Positions 45,919-55,123 of a DNA stretch of 64,000 bases are shown in pieces (positions within the stretch are counted from its first letter, which is position 1; each line of letters opens with the position of its first letter). Made by a program: the position numbers and the translations under genes. Source of the stretch: Pelagibius sp050043265 (GTDB lineage Bacteria; Pseudomonadota; Alphaproteobacteria; Kiloniellales; Kiloniellaceae); contig JBHJIR010000025.1 of the NCBI GenBank assembly GCA_050043265.1, positions 24,494-88,493 on the forward strand. Direction: 5' to 3'. The notes under the pieces are model-generated. The model made no database searches. It was given only the letters and a program-made list of their open reading frames with translations, and was not told where the DNA came from.

Positions 45919-47097
45919 TCAACTGCCCAGGATGGCGCGGCTGGTCAGCCCCGCGGTATCGTTTTCCCGCGCCAGCTGGTCGGCGTCGTTCAGCGCGCCG
46001 GGCAGCAGCGCGCGGACCTCGTCCAGTTCCACGGCCGCGTCCAGATAGGCGTCGCCGAGACCGCGCACAAGCACGAAGGTAATGCGCCCGCCGCTGACCT
46101 TCTTGTCGCGGCTCATGTGGTCGATCAGCCGCTCGACATCCCAATGGCGTGGCGCCAGGTCGGCAAAGCCGGTCGGCAGGCCGACGGCGGCGAGGTGGCG
46201 GCGCACCCGGTCGGCGTCCTCCGGCGCGCAGTGGCCGCGCTGCACCGACAGGTCGAAAGCCATCACCATGCCGACGGCGACGGCCTCGCCGTGCAGCAGC
46301 TCGTCGCCGTAGCCGGTCTCGGCCTCCAGCGCGTGGCCGAAGGTGTGACCCAGGTTGAGCAGCGCGCGCAGGCCGTTTTCGCGTTCGTCCTCGGCGACCA
46401 CCGCGGCCTTGGCGCGGCAGCTTTCCAGCACCGCGTGTTCCAGCGCCGCGCGTTCGCCCTCGATCAGGTCGGCGCCGTGCGCCGCCAGCCAGTGGAAGCA
46501 GCCGGCATCACGGATCAGGCCGTATTTTACCACCTCGGCATAGCCGGCCAGCATCTGGCGGCGCGGCAGGGTGGTCAGGATGGAGATGTCGGCCAGCACC
46601 ATCTTCGGCTGGTGGAAGGCGCCGATCAGGTTCTTGCCTTGACGGGCGTTGATGCCGGTCTTGCCGCCGACCGAGCTGTCGACCTGGGCCAGCAGGCTGG
46701 TCGGGATCTGCACGAAGTCGAGGCCGCGCAAGGTGATCGCGGCCGCAAAGCCGGCCAGGTCGCCGATCACGCCGCCGCCCAGCGCCACCAGGGTGGTCGA
46801 CCGCTCGACCTTGAGTTCCAGCAGGTCGCCGACCAGGCGGCCGAGCTGGTCCAGGCTCTTGGAGCCGTCGCCAGGCGGCACGATCAGGCTGTCGTGCTTC
46901 AGGCCGGCGTCGTCGAGGGCGCGCTGCAGGCGGGCCAGGTGCAGCTCGGCCACGTTGGTATCGGTGATGACGATGACGCGGTCGCTTTTCAGCACCGGGC
47001 GCATCAGCTTACCGGCCTCGGCCAGCACCGTGGTGCCGATCACGATGTCGTAGCTGCGCTCGCCCAGCCAGACGCTCAGGGATCGCGGTGTGGTCAC
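45919..47097 (-). CDS. aroB: 3-dehydroquinate synthase
   Basis: A 392-residue NAD- and Zn-dependent enzyme, second step of the shikimate pathway. LVALGGGVIGDLAGFAAAIT, then IPTSLLAQVDSSVGGKTGIN, EVVKYGLIRDAGCF and LNLGHTFGHALEAETGYGDE carry the NAD, phosphate and zinc-ligand motifs. The C-terminus is slightly longer than usual. Translationally coupled to aroK through an ATGA overlap (47094-47097). Confidence 0.96.
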   Translation of the reverse strand: MTTPRSLSVWLGERSYDIVIGTTVLAEAGKLMRPVLKSDRVIVITDTNVAELHLARLQRALDDAGLKHDSLIVPPGDGSKSLDQLGRLVGDLLELKVERSTTLVALGGGVIGDLAGFAAAITLRGLDFVQIPTSLLAQVDSSVGGKTGINARQGKNLIGAFHQPKMVLADISILTTLPRRQMLAGYAEVVKYGLIRDAGCFHWLAAHGADLIEGERAALEHAVLESCRAKAAVVAEDERENGLRALLNLGHTFGHALEAETGYGDELLHGEAVAVGMVMAFDLSVQRGHCAPEDADRVRRHLAAVGLPTGFADLAPRHWDVERLIDHMSRDKKVSGGRITFVLVRGLGDAYLDAAVELDEVRALLPGALNDADQLARENDTAGLTSRAILGS

Positions 47098-47714
47098 TGC
47101 GCCGCACTCCGTGCGACGCGGGCGGCATTTTCTCCATAGTGTTGCTGCAGCGCCTCGACCACGCGGGCCAGGGTCATCTCCGGTGGCCCGTCGACCGAGT
47201 CGACCGCCACGTCGGCCTCGGCATAGACGGGATAGCGTTCTTCGATCAGCTTGGCGAGGACGGCGCGCGGATCGCCGCGTTTCAGCAGCGGCCGATTGTT
47301 GCGGCGGCTGGTGCGGCGCACCAGCAGATCGACGTCGGCGCGCAGCCAGACCGAGGTGGCGTGCTTGTGGATCAGCGCGCGGGTCTCAGGGTCCATGAAG
47401 GCGCCGCCGCCGGTGGCCAGCACCAGGGTCGGCTCGGTCAGCAGGCGGGCGATGACCCGGCGCTCGCCGTCGCGGAAGGCGGCCTCGCCGTGGGCGGCGA
47501 AGATATCCTCGACGGAACAGCCGGCAGCCGCCTCGATCTCCTTGTCGGCATCGCGGAAGGGCAGGCCGAGGGCGCCGGCGAGCAGGCGCCCGATGCACGA
47601 TTTCCCGGCGCCCATCAGCCCTACCATGGCAATGGTCCGCGGGACGGCCAGGGAGATCTTCCCGGCCTCCGGCACCTGTTCGCTCGTCTCCACCACTGAC
47701 TCTCGCCTGCTCAT
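47094..47714 (-). CDS. aroK: Shikimate kinase
   Basis: A 206-residue kinase phosphorylating shikimate. Walker A is AMVGLMGAGKSCIGRLLAGA. FRDADKEIEAAAGCSVEDIF binds shikimate, FRDGERRVIARLL carries the Arg, VLATGGGAFMDPETR is the GGGA motif, and NNRPLLKRGDP is the lid. Start MSRRESV at 47714; ATG 47717 and an upstream ATG are alternatives. First gene of aroK-aroB. Confidence 0.95.
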   Translation of the reverse strand: MSRRESVVETSEQVPEAGKISLAVPRTIAMVGLMGAGKSCIGRLLAGALGLPFRDADKEIEAAAGCSVEDIFAAHGEAAFRDGERRVIARLLTEPTLVLATGGGAFMDPETRALIHKHATSVWLRADVDLLVRRTSRRNNRPLLKRGDPRAVLAKLIEERYPVYAEADVAVDSVDGPPEMTLARVVEALQQHYGENAARVARSAAQ

Positions 47715-47899
47715 CATTGCAACGTTGAAAGACCCTAGGTAAACTGCCGCATTCACGCCAGATTCGGACCTTATCATAAAATCACTTTGACGGCGCAAGA
47801 AGACAGTATTGCCAGGCCAGACGCCGCCGCCGGGGCGGCAGAGGATGGCAGTGCTGACCCCTTAGTTCACGCAGTTTCAGGCCGCATGCGATCCTTTTG

Positions 47900-48040
47900 A
47901 TGAAAAAGACCACTCTCGTCGCTCTTGTCGTCCTCGCCGGGTTGATTATCTCCGGCGGGTTTTTCCTGCTGACCTGGGATATTCCGCCGCCCACGGCACC
48001 GGTCGAGAAGGTCCTGCCCGATGAACGTTTCCCGCGCTAG
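47900..48040 (+). CDS. Small membrane protein of 46 residues
   Basis: Starts MKKTTLVALVVLAGLIISGG, one membrane helix or uncleaved signal (residues 4-27), then WDIPPPTAPVEKVLPDERFP as a periplasmic tail. The last 20 bases overlap the start of the next gene in a different frame. Basic N-terminus, helix and proline-rich tail read as real protein. The overlap suggests translational coupling with the large secreted protein downstream. Confidence 0.72.
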   Translation: MKKTTLVALVVLAGLIISGGFFLLTWDIPPPTAPVEKVLPDERFPR

Positions 48041-49871
48041 CGGACGAACCGGAACGGCCGCTGCGCTGGCGGGCGCCTTTTTGCTGGCCGGGTCGCTGGT
48101 CGGGGTTCTGCCGGCCGCGGCCCAAAACGCCGCCGAGCCGGCCGGGCCGATTTCCCTGTTTCCGCCCACGGTAACCGCGCCGGGCGCGGCGGGGTCATCG
48201 GCCGCTCCTGCCCCCGGTGATTCTCCCGGCGGGTCCAGGAACGACGGCGACGGGACCGGCCAATTCGGCGATATCCAGGTCGACCGCCTGGGCGAACTCG
48301 ATCCCGAATCCCTCGGCATTCTCGATCTCGATCATGGCGGCCTGGGCGTCGATGCCTGGGCCGGCAGCGACCGCTTGGCCACCGAGGCGCTGCTGCGCGA
48401 CCTGCCCACCGATCTCGCCTCGCCGACCCTGCGCGGGATCGTCACCCGGCTGCTGCTGAGCAGCGTCCGGGCCCCCGCCGCGGCGGCGAACAGCGCCCAG
48501 CCGACCATGGCCGATGCCATCGCCGCGGCCCAGGAGACTGACTTCCTGCGCCTGCGCGCCGAGCGGCTCTACGACCTCGGCGAATTGGCCGGGCTCAACC
48601 GCCTGCTGGGGCTGGTGCCGCAGCGGGTCGAGGATCCCTGGCTGGCCCGGGCGCGGGTCGACGGCCTGCTGCTGGCCGGGCGCGACGGCGAGGCCTGTGC
48701 CCAGGTGCCCGCCGGCCTGGCCCGCTATCCGCAGGAACTCTACTGGGCCAAGGCGCAGGTGTTCTGCCAGTTCGCGGCCGACCAGACCGATCAGGCGCTG
48801 CTCGGCCTCGATCTGTTGCGCGAGCAGGCGCCGGACAGCGATCCGGCCTTCTTCGCCGCCGCCAACCTCTTTCTCGGCGCCTCGGCGGGCAGCCTGAACG
48901 GCGGCGACCTGACGCCGCTGACCCTTGCCATGCTGCGCAAGGCGGGCGGTAGCCTGCCGGCCGATGCGGCGGAGCGCGCCAGCCCGCTGCTGCTGCACGG
49001 CATTGCCGGGCTCGCCGGCGGCGACCATGCGGTTCAGGCCGGCGCTGTGGAGCGTCTGGTCGAGATCGGCGCCCTGCCGGGCGGGCGCCTGGCAGGCGCC
49101 TATGCCGCCTTCGAATTCACCGACCAGGAACTGGGCGATGCTCTGGCCGAGGCCGAGCGGGCCAGCCAAAGCGAGGGGGGCGGGGTCCGTGGCCGCGCCC
49201 TGCTGTACCGCGCGGCGAACCGCGAAAGCCTGACCGCCACCCGGGCCGAGATCCTGCGTGCGGCCTTCCTCTCCGCCGAGGCCGACGGACGCGCCACCGC
49301 CATGGCACGGGCGGCGCTGCCGTTGATGACCGAGCTGGCGCCGACATCCGATCTGGCGTGGTTCGCCCCGCTGGCGGCGCGTACGCTCTATCGCGCCGGC
49401 CAGTTCGAGCGCGCCGGCGCCTGGCTGTCGGTGCTGCGCGTCGATGGCCTGCGCAACCCGGAATCCCAGGCGGACTACCTGGCGCTGAGCCCGCTGCTGC
49501 GGCTGGCCGGCGGCCCCGAGCCGCTCGCTGTCTCGCTCCCTGCCGGTGGGGCGCTCTCCGGCCCGCAGCGCCTGCTGCTCTTCGTGCTGTCGCGCGCGCT
49601 CGGCCAGGACGAAGACCTCGCCGTGGCCGAGTCGGCGGAGACCCCGCAGCCCCTGGTGCGGCTGCCGCGCCTGTTGGCGCTGGGCGATACCGCCGTTGCC
49701 GGGCGGCGCGGCGACACGGTGCTGCTGACCGTTTCGGCGCTGGGCGCCGCGGCGCCGGTCGACAGCCACCCCTTGGCCTTGGGCTATGCGGTTTCCGCAC
49801 TCAACGCCATTGGGCTGGGCACTGACGCCCGCGCGCTGGCCATCGAGGCGGCTCTGGCCGCCGGCATCTAG
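48021..49871 (+). CDS. Large secreted helical-repeat protein, function unknown
   Basis: A 616-residue protein. The signal peptide is AAALAGAFLLAGSLVGVLPA plus AAAQ. A Pro/Gly/Ser-rich linker (about 45-80) is followed by an all-helical body with TPR-like periodicity (LRAERLYDLGELAGLNRLLG; DPWLARARVDGLLLAGRDGE; LYWAKAQVFCQFAADQTDQA). There are no catalytic motifs. TPR-like periplasmic proteins scaffold envelope complexes; that is the most one can infer. It overlaps the 46-residue membrane protein and precedes xerD by 15 bases, so all three may share a transcript. Confidence 0.8.
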   Translation: MNVSRASGRTGTAAALAGAFLLAGSLVGVLPAAAQNAAEPAGPISLFPPTVTAPGAAGSSAAPAPGDSPGGSRNDGDGTGQFGDIQVDRLGELDPESLGILDLDHGGLGVDAWAGSDRLATEALLRDLPTDLASPTLRGIVTRLLLSSVRAPAAAANSAQPTMADAIAAAQETDFLRLRAERLYDLGELAGLNRLLGLVPQRVEDPWLARARVDGLLLAGRDGEACAQVPAGLARYPQELYWAKAQVFCQFAADQTDQALLGLDLLREQAPDSDPAFFAAANLFLGASAGSLNGGDLTPLTLAMLRKAGGSLPADAAERASPLLLHGIAGLAGGDHAVQAGAVERLVEIGALPGGRLAGAYAAFEFTDQELGDALAEAERASQSEGGGVRGRALLYRAANRESLTATRAEILRAAFLSAEADGRATAMARAALPLMTELAPTSDLAWFAPLAARTLYRAGQFERAGAWLSVLRVDGLRNPESQADYLALSPLLRLAGGPEPLAVSLPAGGALSGPQRLLLFVLSRALGQDEDLAVAESAETPQPLVRLPRLLALGDTAVAGRRGDTVLLTVSALGAAAPVDSHPLALGYAVSALNAIGLGTDARALAIEAALAAGI

Positions 49872-49886
49872 GAAGTCCGCCCGCCC

Positions 49887-50906
49887 ATGGCGCGCGCGGC
49901 TCCCCCCATGGCTCCTGGGGCCCCCGCCGATCCTGTGGGCCCACGCAGTCCCCAGGCCGAGCCGTTTCTGGAGATGTTGGCGGCCGAACGCGGCGCGGCG
50001 CCGAATACCCTGGAAGCCTACCGCCGCGACCTGAAAAGCTTCACGGATTTCCTCACCAAGCGGAAAACCACCCTGGAGGGCGCCGGCGTTGCCGATATCC
50101 GGGCCTTCCTCGGCCAGCTTGCCCGGGCCGGCATGGCACCGCGCACCGCTGCGCGCCGCCTCTCGGCGCTGCGCCAGTTCTACCGCTTCCTGCTGGCCGA
50201 AGGCCTGCGCGGCGATGACCCCACCGCCGAGGTCGACAGCCCGCGCCAGGGCCGGACGCTGCCCAAGATCCTCAGCGAGGCGGAGGTCGGCCGGCTGCTC
50301 GATCTGGCGCAGCGCCAGGTCGCCGCGGGTGGCGGGCCCGAGGCCCTGCGACTGGCTGCCCTGGTCGAATTGCTCTACGCCACCGGCCTGCGCATCTCCG
50401 AGCTTGTCGGCCTGCGCCTGGCCGCCGCCCAGCGCGACCAGCGCCTGCTGATCGTGCAGGGCAAGGGCGGCAAGGAGCGCATGGTGCCCTTGAGCCCGGC
50501 GGCCCGCGAGAGTCTCAGCGCCTATATCGCGGTACGCGACCACTTCCTGACGATCCAGGGAAAGGGCACCAAAGCCGCGACGAAGGTCGCCTCTCCCTGG
50601 CTGTTTCCCTCGCGCGCCGCCGCCGGCCATATCACCCGCCACCGGGTCGCCCAGTTGCTGAAGGACCTGGCGCGGGATGCCGGCATCGATGCCGCCAAGG
50701 TCTCGCCCCACGTGCTGCGCCATGCCTTTGCCAGCCACCTGCTGGATCACGGCGCCGATCTGCGCGCGCTGCAGAAGATGCTGGGCCATGCCGACATCTC
50801 CACCACGCAGATCTACACCCACGTGCTGGGCGAGCGCCTGAAGACCCTGGTTCAGCAGCATCATCCCCTCTCCGGCGGGACGCCGGCCCGCAAGCGGGCG
50901 GGGTGA
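49887..50906 (+). CDS. xerD: Site-specific tyrosine recombinase XerD
   Basis: A 339-residue recombinase resolving chromosome dimers at dif with XerC. The N-terminal core-binding domain has FLEMLAAERGAAPNTLEAYR. Catalytic residues are Arg in YATGLRISELVGLR (near 168), Lys in GKGGKERMVPL, HxxR in SPHVLRHAFASHLL (near 275), His in MLGHADIS and Tyr in TTQIYTHV (near 310). Residues 1-22 are Pro/Ala-rich and variable. Position next to aroK and accA is usual in alphaproteobacteria, so this is chromosomal, not phage. Confidence 0.93.
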   Translation: MARAAPPMAPGAPADPVGPRSPQAEPFLEMLAAERGAAPNTLEAYRRDLKSFTDFLTKRKTTLEGAGVADIRAFLGQLARAGMAPRTAARRLSALRQFYRFLLAEGLRGDDPTAEVDSPRQGRTLPKILSEAEVGRLLDLAQRQVAAGGGPEALRLAALVELLYATGLRISELVGLRLAAAQRDQRLLIVQGKGGKERMVPLSPAARESLSAYIAVRDHFLTIQGKGTKAATKVASPWLFPSRAAAGHITRHRVAQLLKDLARDAGIDAAKVSPHVLRHAFASHLLDHGADLRALQKMLGHADISTTQIYTHVLGERLKTLVQQHHPLSGGTPARKRAG

Positions 50907-50943
50907 CGACAGTCTCACTGGGTGGAACCGGGCGATCTTCCGG

Positions 50944-50968
50944 TTGACAATGTCAATTGGTATGACCA
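50944..50968 (+). promoter_or_regulatory. GntR/FadR-like operator with overlapping palindrome upstream of malyl-CoA lyase
   Basis: TGGT-ATG-ACCA (50958-50968) is a perfect match to the TGGTnnnACCA core of FadR-subfamily GntR operators, with flanking AA/TT. Just upstream, TTGACAATGTCAA (50944-50956) is palindromic and contains a consensus TTGACA hexamer. A -10 element is not clear. Confidence 0.6.
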
Positions 50969-51059
50969 GTTTCCGCTTCTGAAAAACGGCAGGGCGTTTG
51001 CGTCCCGGGCAGGCCGGCTTTCACCCAACAGCGATCTCTGACAAAGCAGGGGGAAATCC

Positions 51060-52037
51060 ATGAGCTTCACCATCGTCGATCAGGCGCCGGCGCGTCTGAA
51101 CCGCAGCGAACTTGCTGTGCCCGGCAGCAATCCGAAACTCTTCAAGAAGGCCGCCGAGTCCGCGGCGGACGTCGTCTTCCTCGACCTCGAGGACGCGGTG
51201 GCGCCGGACGACAAGGAACAGGCGCGCAAGAACATCATCAAGGCGCTGAACGAAGTCGACTGGGGCGACAAGACCCTGTCGCTGCGCATCAACGGCCTCG
51301 ACACCCACTACATGTACCGCGACGTCATCGACGTCATCGAGCAGGGCGGCGAACGCCTGGACCTCATCATGATCCCGAAGGCCGGCACCGCGGCGGACAT
51401 CTACGCCGTCGACATGCTGGTGACCCAGGCCGAGGACGCGGTCGGCCGCAAGAAGAAGATCGGCTTCGAGATGATCATCGAGACCGCGCTGGGCATGTCC
51501 AACGTCGACGAGATCGCCAAGGCCTCGCCGCGGACCGAGAGCCTGCACTTCGGCGTCGCCGACTCTGCCGCCTCGACCAAGGCGCGCACCACCGTCATCG
51601 GCGGCCCGAACGAGCTCTACGGCGTGCTGACCGACCCGGACGCCAAGGGCGAGCGCCTGTATCACTGGGGCGACATGTGGCACTACGCCGTCGCCCGCAT
51701 GGTGGTGGCGGCCCGCGCCGCCGGCCTGCGGCCCATCGACGGGCCGTTCGGCGACTTCTCGGATCCCGAGGGCTTCCGCGCCCAGGCGCGCCGCGCCGCG
51801 GTGCTGGGCTGCGAGGGCAAGTGGGCCATCCACCCGAGCCAGATCGACCTGGCCAACGAGGAGAACAGCCCCTCAAAGGCCGAGGTCGACAAGGCCAAGC
51901 GCATCCTCAAGGCCATGAAGCAGGCTCAGAAGGAAGGCAAGGGCGCCGTGGCGCTGGACGGCCGCCTGATCGACATCGCTTCGATCAAGCAGGCCGAAGT
52001 GCTGGTCAAGAAGGCGCGCCAGATCGCCAAGGGCTAG
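51060..52037 (+). CDS. L-malyl-CoA / beta-methylmalyl-CoA lyase
   Basis: A 325-residue HpcH/HpaI-citrate lyase-like TIM barrel. ELAVPGSNPKLFKKAAESAA and VVFLDLEDAVAPDDKEQARK (Mg and substrate residues), KKKIGFEMIIETALGMSNVD, and GCEGKWAIHPSQIDLANEEN are hallmarks of Mcl1. It cleaves L-malyl-CoA to acetyl-CoA plus glyoxylate and beta-methylmalyl-CoA to propionyl-CoA plus glyoxylate, as in the ethylmalonyl-CoA pathway or 3-hydroxypropionate-type cycles. This fits the methylmalonyl-CoA mutase in the window. RBS CAGGGGGAAATCC; operator upstream; strong terminator downstream. Confidence 0.92.
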   Translation: MSFTIVDQAPARLNRSELAVPGSNPKLFKKAAESAADVVFLDLEDAVAPDDKEQARKNIIKALNEVDWGDKTLSLRINGLDTHYMYRDVIDVIEQGGERLDLIMIPKAGTAADIYAVDMLVTQAEDAVGRKKKIGFEMIIETALGMSNVDEIAKASPRTESLHFGVADSAASTKARTTVIGGPNELYGVLTDPDAKGERLYHWGDMWHYAVARMVVAARAAGLRPIDGPFGDFSDPEGFRAQARRAAVLGCEGKWAIHPSQIDLANEENSPSKAEVDKAKRILKAMKQAQKEGKGAVALDGRLIDIASIKQAEVLVKKARQIAKG

Positions 52038-52106
52038 AGCCGGCGGGGGCCCGGGTTTCGGCCCGGGTTTCGGCTGGGGTCATCTGCCGGATTCAATCTG
52101 GCTGTT

Positions 52107-52152
52107 CGGGCCGGCGCCTCCCCAGTTGCCACGGGATGGAGGCGCCGGCCCG
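52107..52152 (+). terminator. Strong intergenic stem-loop after malyl-CoA lyase
   Basis: Perfect 15-bp arms CGGGCCGGCGCCTCC (52107-52121) and GGAGGCGCCGGCCCG (52138-52152) with a 16-base loop, then CTTGATTTTGG. Likely terminator between the lyase and accA. Confidence 0.75.
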
Positions 52153-52276
52153 CTTGATTTTGGCGCCTCTTTGCGGCATTTGAGGGCACCCGGCCGCACG
52201 GATTCGCGGTTTGCGCCGGACCCCGCGGCAAAGCTTGGGCGTGCCACCCGCCAAATGCTGTGTTAGATAGACTGTC

Positions 52277-53233
52277 ATGCACAATTTCCTCGACTTCGAA
52301 AAGCCCATCGCCGAACTGGAAGGCAAGATCGAAGAACTGCGGCATCTCTCCGACGACGGGGAGATCAATATCGCCGACGAGGTGGAAAAGCTGCAGAGCA
52401 AGGTTGAGCGCCTGCTGCGCCAGACCTACGGCAAGCTGTCCGCCTGGCAGAAGACCCAGGTGGCGCGCCATCCCGACCGGCCGCACTTCCAGCACTACAT
52501 TTCCGCGCTGGTCGAGGACTTCACGCCGCTGTCCGGCGACCGGCTGTTCGCCGAGGATCATGCCATCGTCGGCGGCCTGGGGCGGTTCCGCGGCTATTCG
52601 GTGATGGTCATCGGCCACGAAAAGGGCGCCGACATCCACAGCCGGGTGAAGCACAACTTCGGCATGGCCCGGCCGGAAGGCTACCGCAAGGCCCAGCGCC
52701 TGATGCGCCTGGCCGAGCGCTTCGGCATTCCCATCATCACCCTGGTCGACACCGCCGGCGCCTATCCCGGCATCGGCGCCGAGGAGCGCGGCCAGGCCGA
52801 GGCCATCGCCCGCTCCATCGAGGTCTGCCTGAACGTCCAGGTGCCGCTGCTGTCGGTCATCATCGGCGAGGGCGGCGCGGGCGGCGCCATCGCGCTGGCC
52901 GCGGCCAACCGGGTCTACATGCTGGAACACTCGATCTACTCGGTGATCTCGCCGGAAGGCTGCGCCTCGATCCTGTGGCGCTCCGGCGAGCAGGCCCAGG
53001 AGGCCGCCGAGGCCCTGCGGCTGCCCGCGCAGGATCTGCTGCGCCTCGGCGTCATCGCCGACATTATCCCGGAGCCCCTGGGCGGCGCCCACCGCGGCGG
53101 CAAGCTGAGCATCACCGCCGTCGGCGACAAGCTGGAAGAGGCTCTTCGCGAACTGCTGCGCGACAGCGGCACCCAGTTGAAGCAGGGCCGCCGCCAGAAA
53201 TTCCTCGACATGGGCCAGAAGGGCCTCGCCTGA
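52277..53233 (+). CDS. accA: Acetyl-CoA carboxylase carboxyltransferase subunit alpha
   Basis: A 318-residue subunit transferring the carboxyl group from biotin-carboxyl carrier protein to acetyl-CoA, forming malonyl-CoA. LDFEKPIAELEGKIEELRHL, then HPDRPHFQHYISALVEDFTP, GMARPEGYRKAQRLMRLAER, ITLVDTAGAYPGIGAEERGQ and ISPEGCASILWRSGEQAQEA are family landmarks. Partner AccD is elsewhere. Length is normal. Confidence 0.97.
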   Translation: MHNFLDFEKPIAELEGKIEELRHLSDDGEINIADEVEKLQSKVERLLRQTYGKLSAWQKTQVARHPDRPHFQHYISALVEDFTPLSGDRLFAEDHAIVGGLGRFRGYSVMVIGHEKGADIHSRVKHNFGMARPEGYRKAQRLMRLAERFGIPIITLVDTAGAYPGIGAEERGQAEAIARSIEVCLNVQVPLLSVIIGEGGAGGAIALAAANRVYMLEHSIYSVISPEGCASILWRSGEQAQEAAEALRLPAQDLLRLGVIADIIPEPLGGAHRGGKLSITAVGDKLEEALRELLRDSGTQLKQGRRQKFLDMGQKGLA

Positions 53234-53525
53234 GGCGCTGCGGCCGCCACCGCCGATGCCGGGCCGCAAGGCGTCCCGTTTCACCAAATTCCCGCTCTCT
53301 GCCGTGCCGCCGCCGATCTGGCGGAAGCTTCTAGCCGTCCCGTCCGTCCTTCCTCCGCCTCCGATGCAACGCAACCCGTCGCTGTAATTTGGCACAGCAT
53401 GGGTCTTGTATGGGGAACCCCTTGCGGCGCTATTATGGGGCAACACCCGGCGCAACGTCGCCGGCCTGCCGCGGCCGAACGGGCGGGCAGGAGGGATTTG
53501 GGCAACAGCAGGGAGAGTTGAGAAA
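53234..53525. other. Intergenic region upstream of the opp operon
   Basis: 292 bases without a gene. A TATTAT hexamer at 53431-53436 with TTGTAT at 53406-53411 (19-base spacing) is a weak promoter candidate; TGGGGAACCCCTTGCGG (53411-53427) has a GG-N10-GC spacing reminiscent of sigma-54, but the bases between fit poorly. AGGGAGAG (53511-53518) is the oppA ribosome-binding site. Confidence 0.4.
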
Positions 53526-55109
53526 ATGATCTTCAAGACAGTGAAAGCCGCCGTTCTCGGCGCCGGCCTTGCGCTGGCGTTTAGCGGTGCTGCCCAGGCC
53601 GAAAAGGTTCTGCGCGTGTGCAACGACGGCGTGGTACAGACCATGGACCCGGCCTTCGTCTCGACGGTGCAGACCAGCCGGCTGCTCGACGACATGACCC
53701 TGGGTCTGCTGACCTACGGCCAGAATGGCGAGCCGATCGCCGGCGCGGCGGAAAGCTGGACCATCAGCGACGACGGCAAAACCTATACCTTCACGCTGCG
53801 TGACCACGTTTGGTCCGACGGGACTCCGGTCACCGCCGAAGACTTCGTCTATGCCTGGCGTCGCTTGCTGGCGCCGGAAACGGGCGCTGAGTACGCGTCC
53901 CTGCTGTACATCATCAAGGGCGCCGAGGACGTGAACACCGGTAAGGCCGGCCCCGACGGTCTGGCCGCAGAAGCGGTGGATGCCAAGACCCTGAAGGTCG
54001 AACTGACCGCGCCGGCGCCCTACTTCCTCGCCCAGCTGACTCACCAGACCGCCTATCCGGTGCCCAAGCACGTGGTCGAGAAGCTCGGCCGCGACTGGAT
54101 CAAGCCGGAGAACATCGTCGTCAACGGCGCCTACAAGCTGGTCTCCTGGACGCCGAACGTCGAAGCCACACTGGTCAAGAACGACAAGTTTTACGATGCC
54201 GCCAACGTCGCCATCGACAAGGTGATCTACTATCCGATGGAAGACCGCACGGCGATCCAGAAGCGGTTCCGCGCCGGCGAGATCGAGGTCGGCCGCGACA
54301 TCGCCTCGGAGCAAATCGACTGGCTGCGCGAGAACATGGCCGACAGCCTGCGTATCGCGCCCTATGCCGGTATCTACTACTACGTCTTCCGTTCCGATAA
54401 GGAGCCTTTCACCGACGCGCGCCTGCGTGTGGCTCTGTCGATGGCGATCAACCGCGAAGTGATCACCGACAAAGTGCTGCGCACCGGCGAGTTGCCGGCT
54501 TACAGCTTCGTGCCGCCGGGCACCGGCAACTACGGCGAACCGGAGTATGCCAGCTTCATGGGCATGCCCTATGGTGAAGCGGTGACGAAGGCCAAGGCGT
54601 TGCTGGCCGAGGCTGGTTACGGTCCGGACAACCCGCTGAAGATTACCCTCAGCTACAACACCTCCGAAAACCACAAGCGTATTGCCGTGGCGGTTCAGGC
54701 CATGTGGAAGGCAATCGGTGTGCAGGCGGAACTGTTCAACACCGACGGCAAGATTCACTATGCCAATCTGAAGCAGGGCGAATTCCAAGTTGCCCGGGCC
54801 GGCTGGATCGCCGACTACAACGACGCTCAGAACTTTCTCTTCCTCATGGAAAGCAAGAGCGGCCCCATCAACTACTCGAAGTTCAACAACGAGCAGTTCG
54901 ACGGTTTGATGGCGGAGGCCGAAGGCGTCTCCGATCTGAAGCAGCGGGCGAAGATCCTCGGTCAGGCCGAGCGCATCGCCATGGACGGCCAGCCGGTGGC
55001 ACCGATCTACTACTATGTGTCCAAGCAGTTGATCTCGCCGAAGGTGGTGGGCTGGGTCGACAACGCCCCGGACCGCCATCCGACACGCTTCCTGGACCTC
55101 AAGCAGTAA
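53526..55109 (+). CDS. oppA: Oligopeptide ABC transporter, periplasmic binding protein (OppA/SBP_bac_5)
   Basis: A 527-residue protein with a signal peptide (AAVLGAGLALAFSGAAQA, cleaved near residue 22). VVQTMDPAFVSTVQTSRLLD, then AESWTISDDGKTYTFTLRDH, WSDGTPVTAEDFVYAWRRLL and DARLRVALSMAINREVIT are SBP_bac_5 family hallmarks, closest to OppA/MppA. It captures oligopeptides in the periplasm for OppBCDF. The long upstream frame (from 53406) is ignored because of the RBS and signal peptide. First gene of a five-gene operon. Confidence 0.93.
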   Translation: MIFKTVKAAVLGAGLALAFSGAAQAEKVLRVCNDGVVQTMDPAFVSTVQTSRLLDDMTLGLLTYGQNGEPIAGAAESWTISDDGKTYTFTLRDHVWSDGTPVTAEDFVYAWRRLLAPETGAEYASLLYIIKGAEDVNTGKAGPDGLAAEAVDAKTLKVELTAPAPYFLAQLTHQTAYPVPKHVVEKLGRDWIKPENIVVNGAYKLVSWTPNVEATLVKNDKFYDAANVAIDKVIYYPMEDRTAIQKRFRAGEIEVGRDIASEQIDWLRENMADSLRIAPYAGIYYYVFRSDKEPFTDARLRVALSMAINREVITDKVLRTGELPAYSFVPPGTGNYGEPEYASFMGMPYGEAVTKAKALLAEAGYGPDNPLKITLSYNTSENHKRIAVAVQAMWKAIGVQAELFNTDGKIHYANLKQGEFQVARAGWIADYNDAQNFLFLMESKSGPINYSKFNNEQFDGLMAEAEGVSDLKQRAKILGQAERIAMDGQPVAPIYYYVSKQLISPKVVGWVDNAPDRHPTRFLDLKQ

Positions 55110-55123
55110 GCGTCGCTCCCCGC

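Noticed and set aside
49887..50906. XerD as a sign of an integrated phage or integron
   Set aside because: It has housekeeping XerD length and motifs and its normal chromosomal neighbours; no phage genes or attachment repeats are present.
53411..53427. Sigma-54 promoter for the opp operon
   Set aside because: Only the GG-N10-GC spacing fits; TGGCAC is not present, and a TATTAT element suggests sigma-70 instead.
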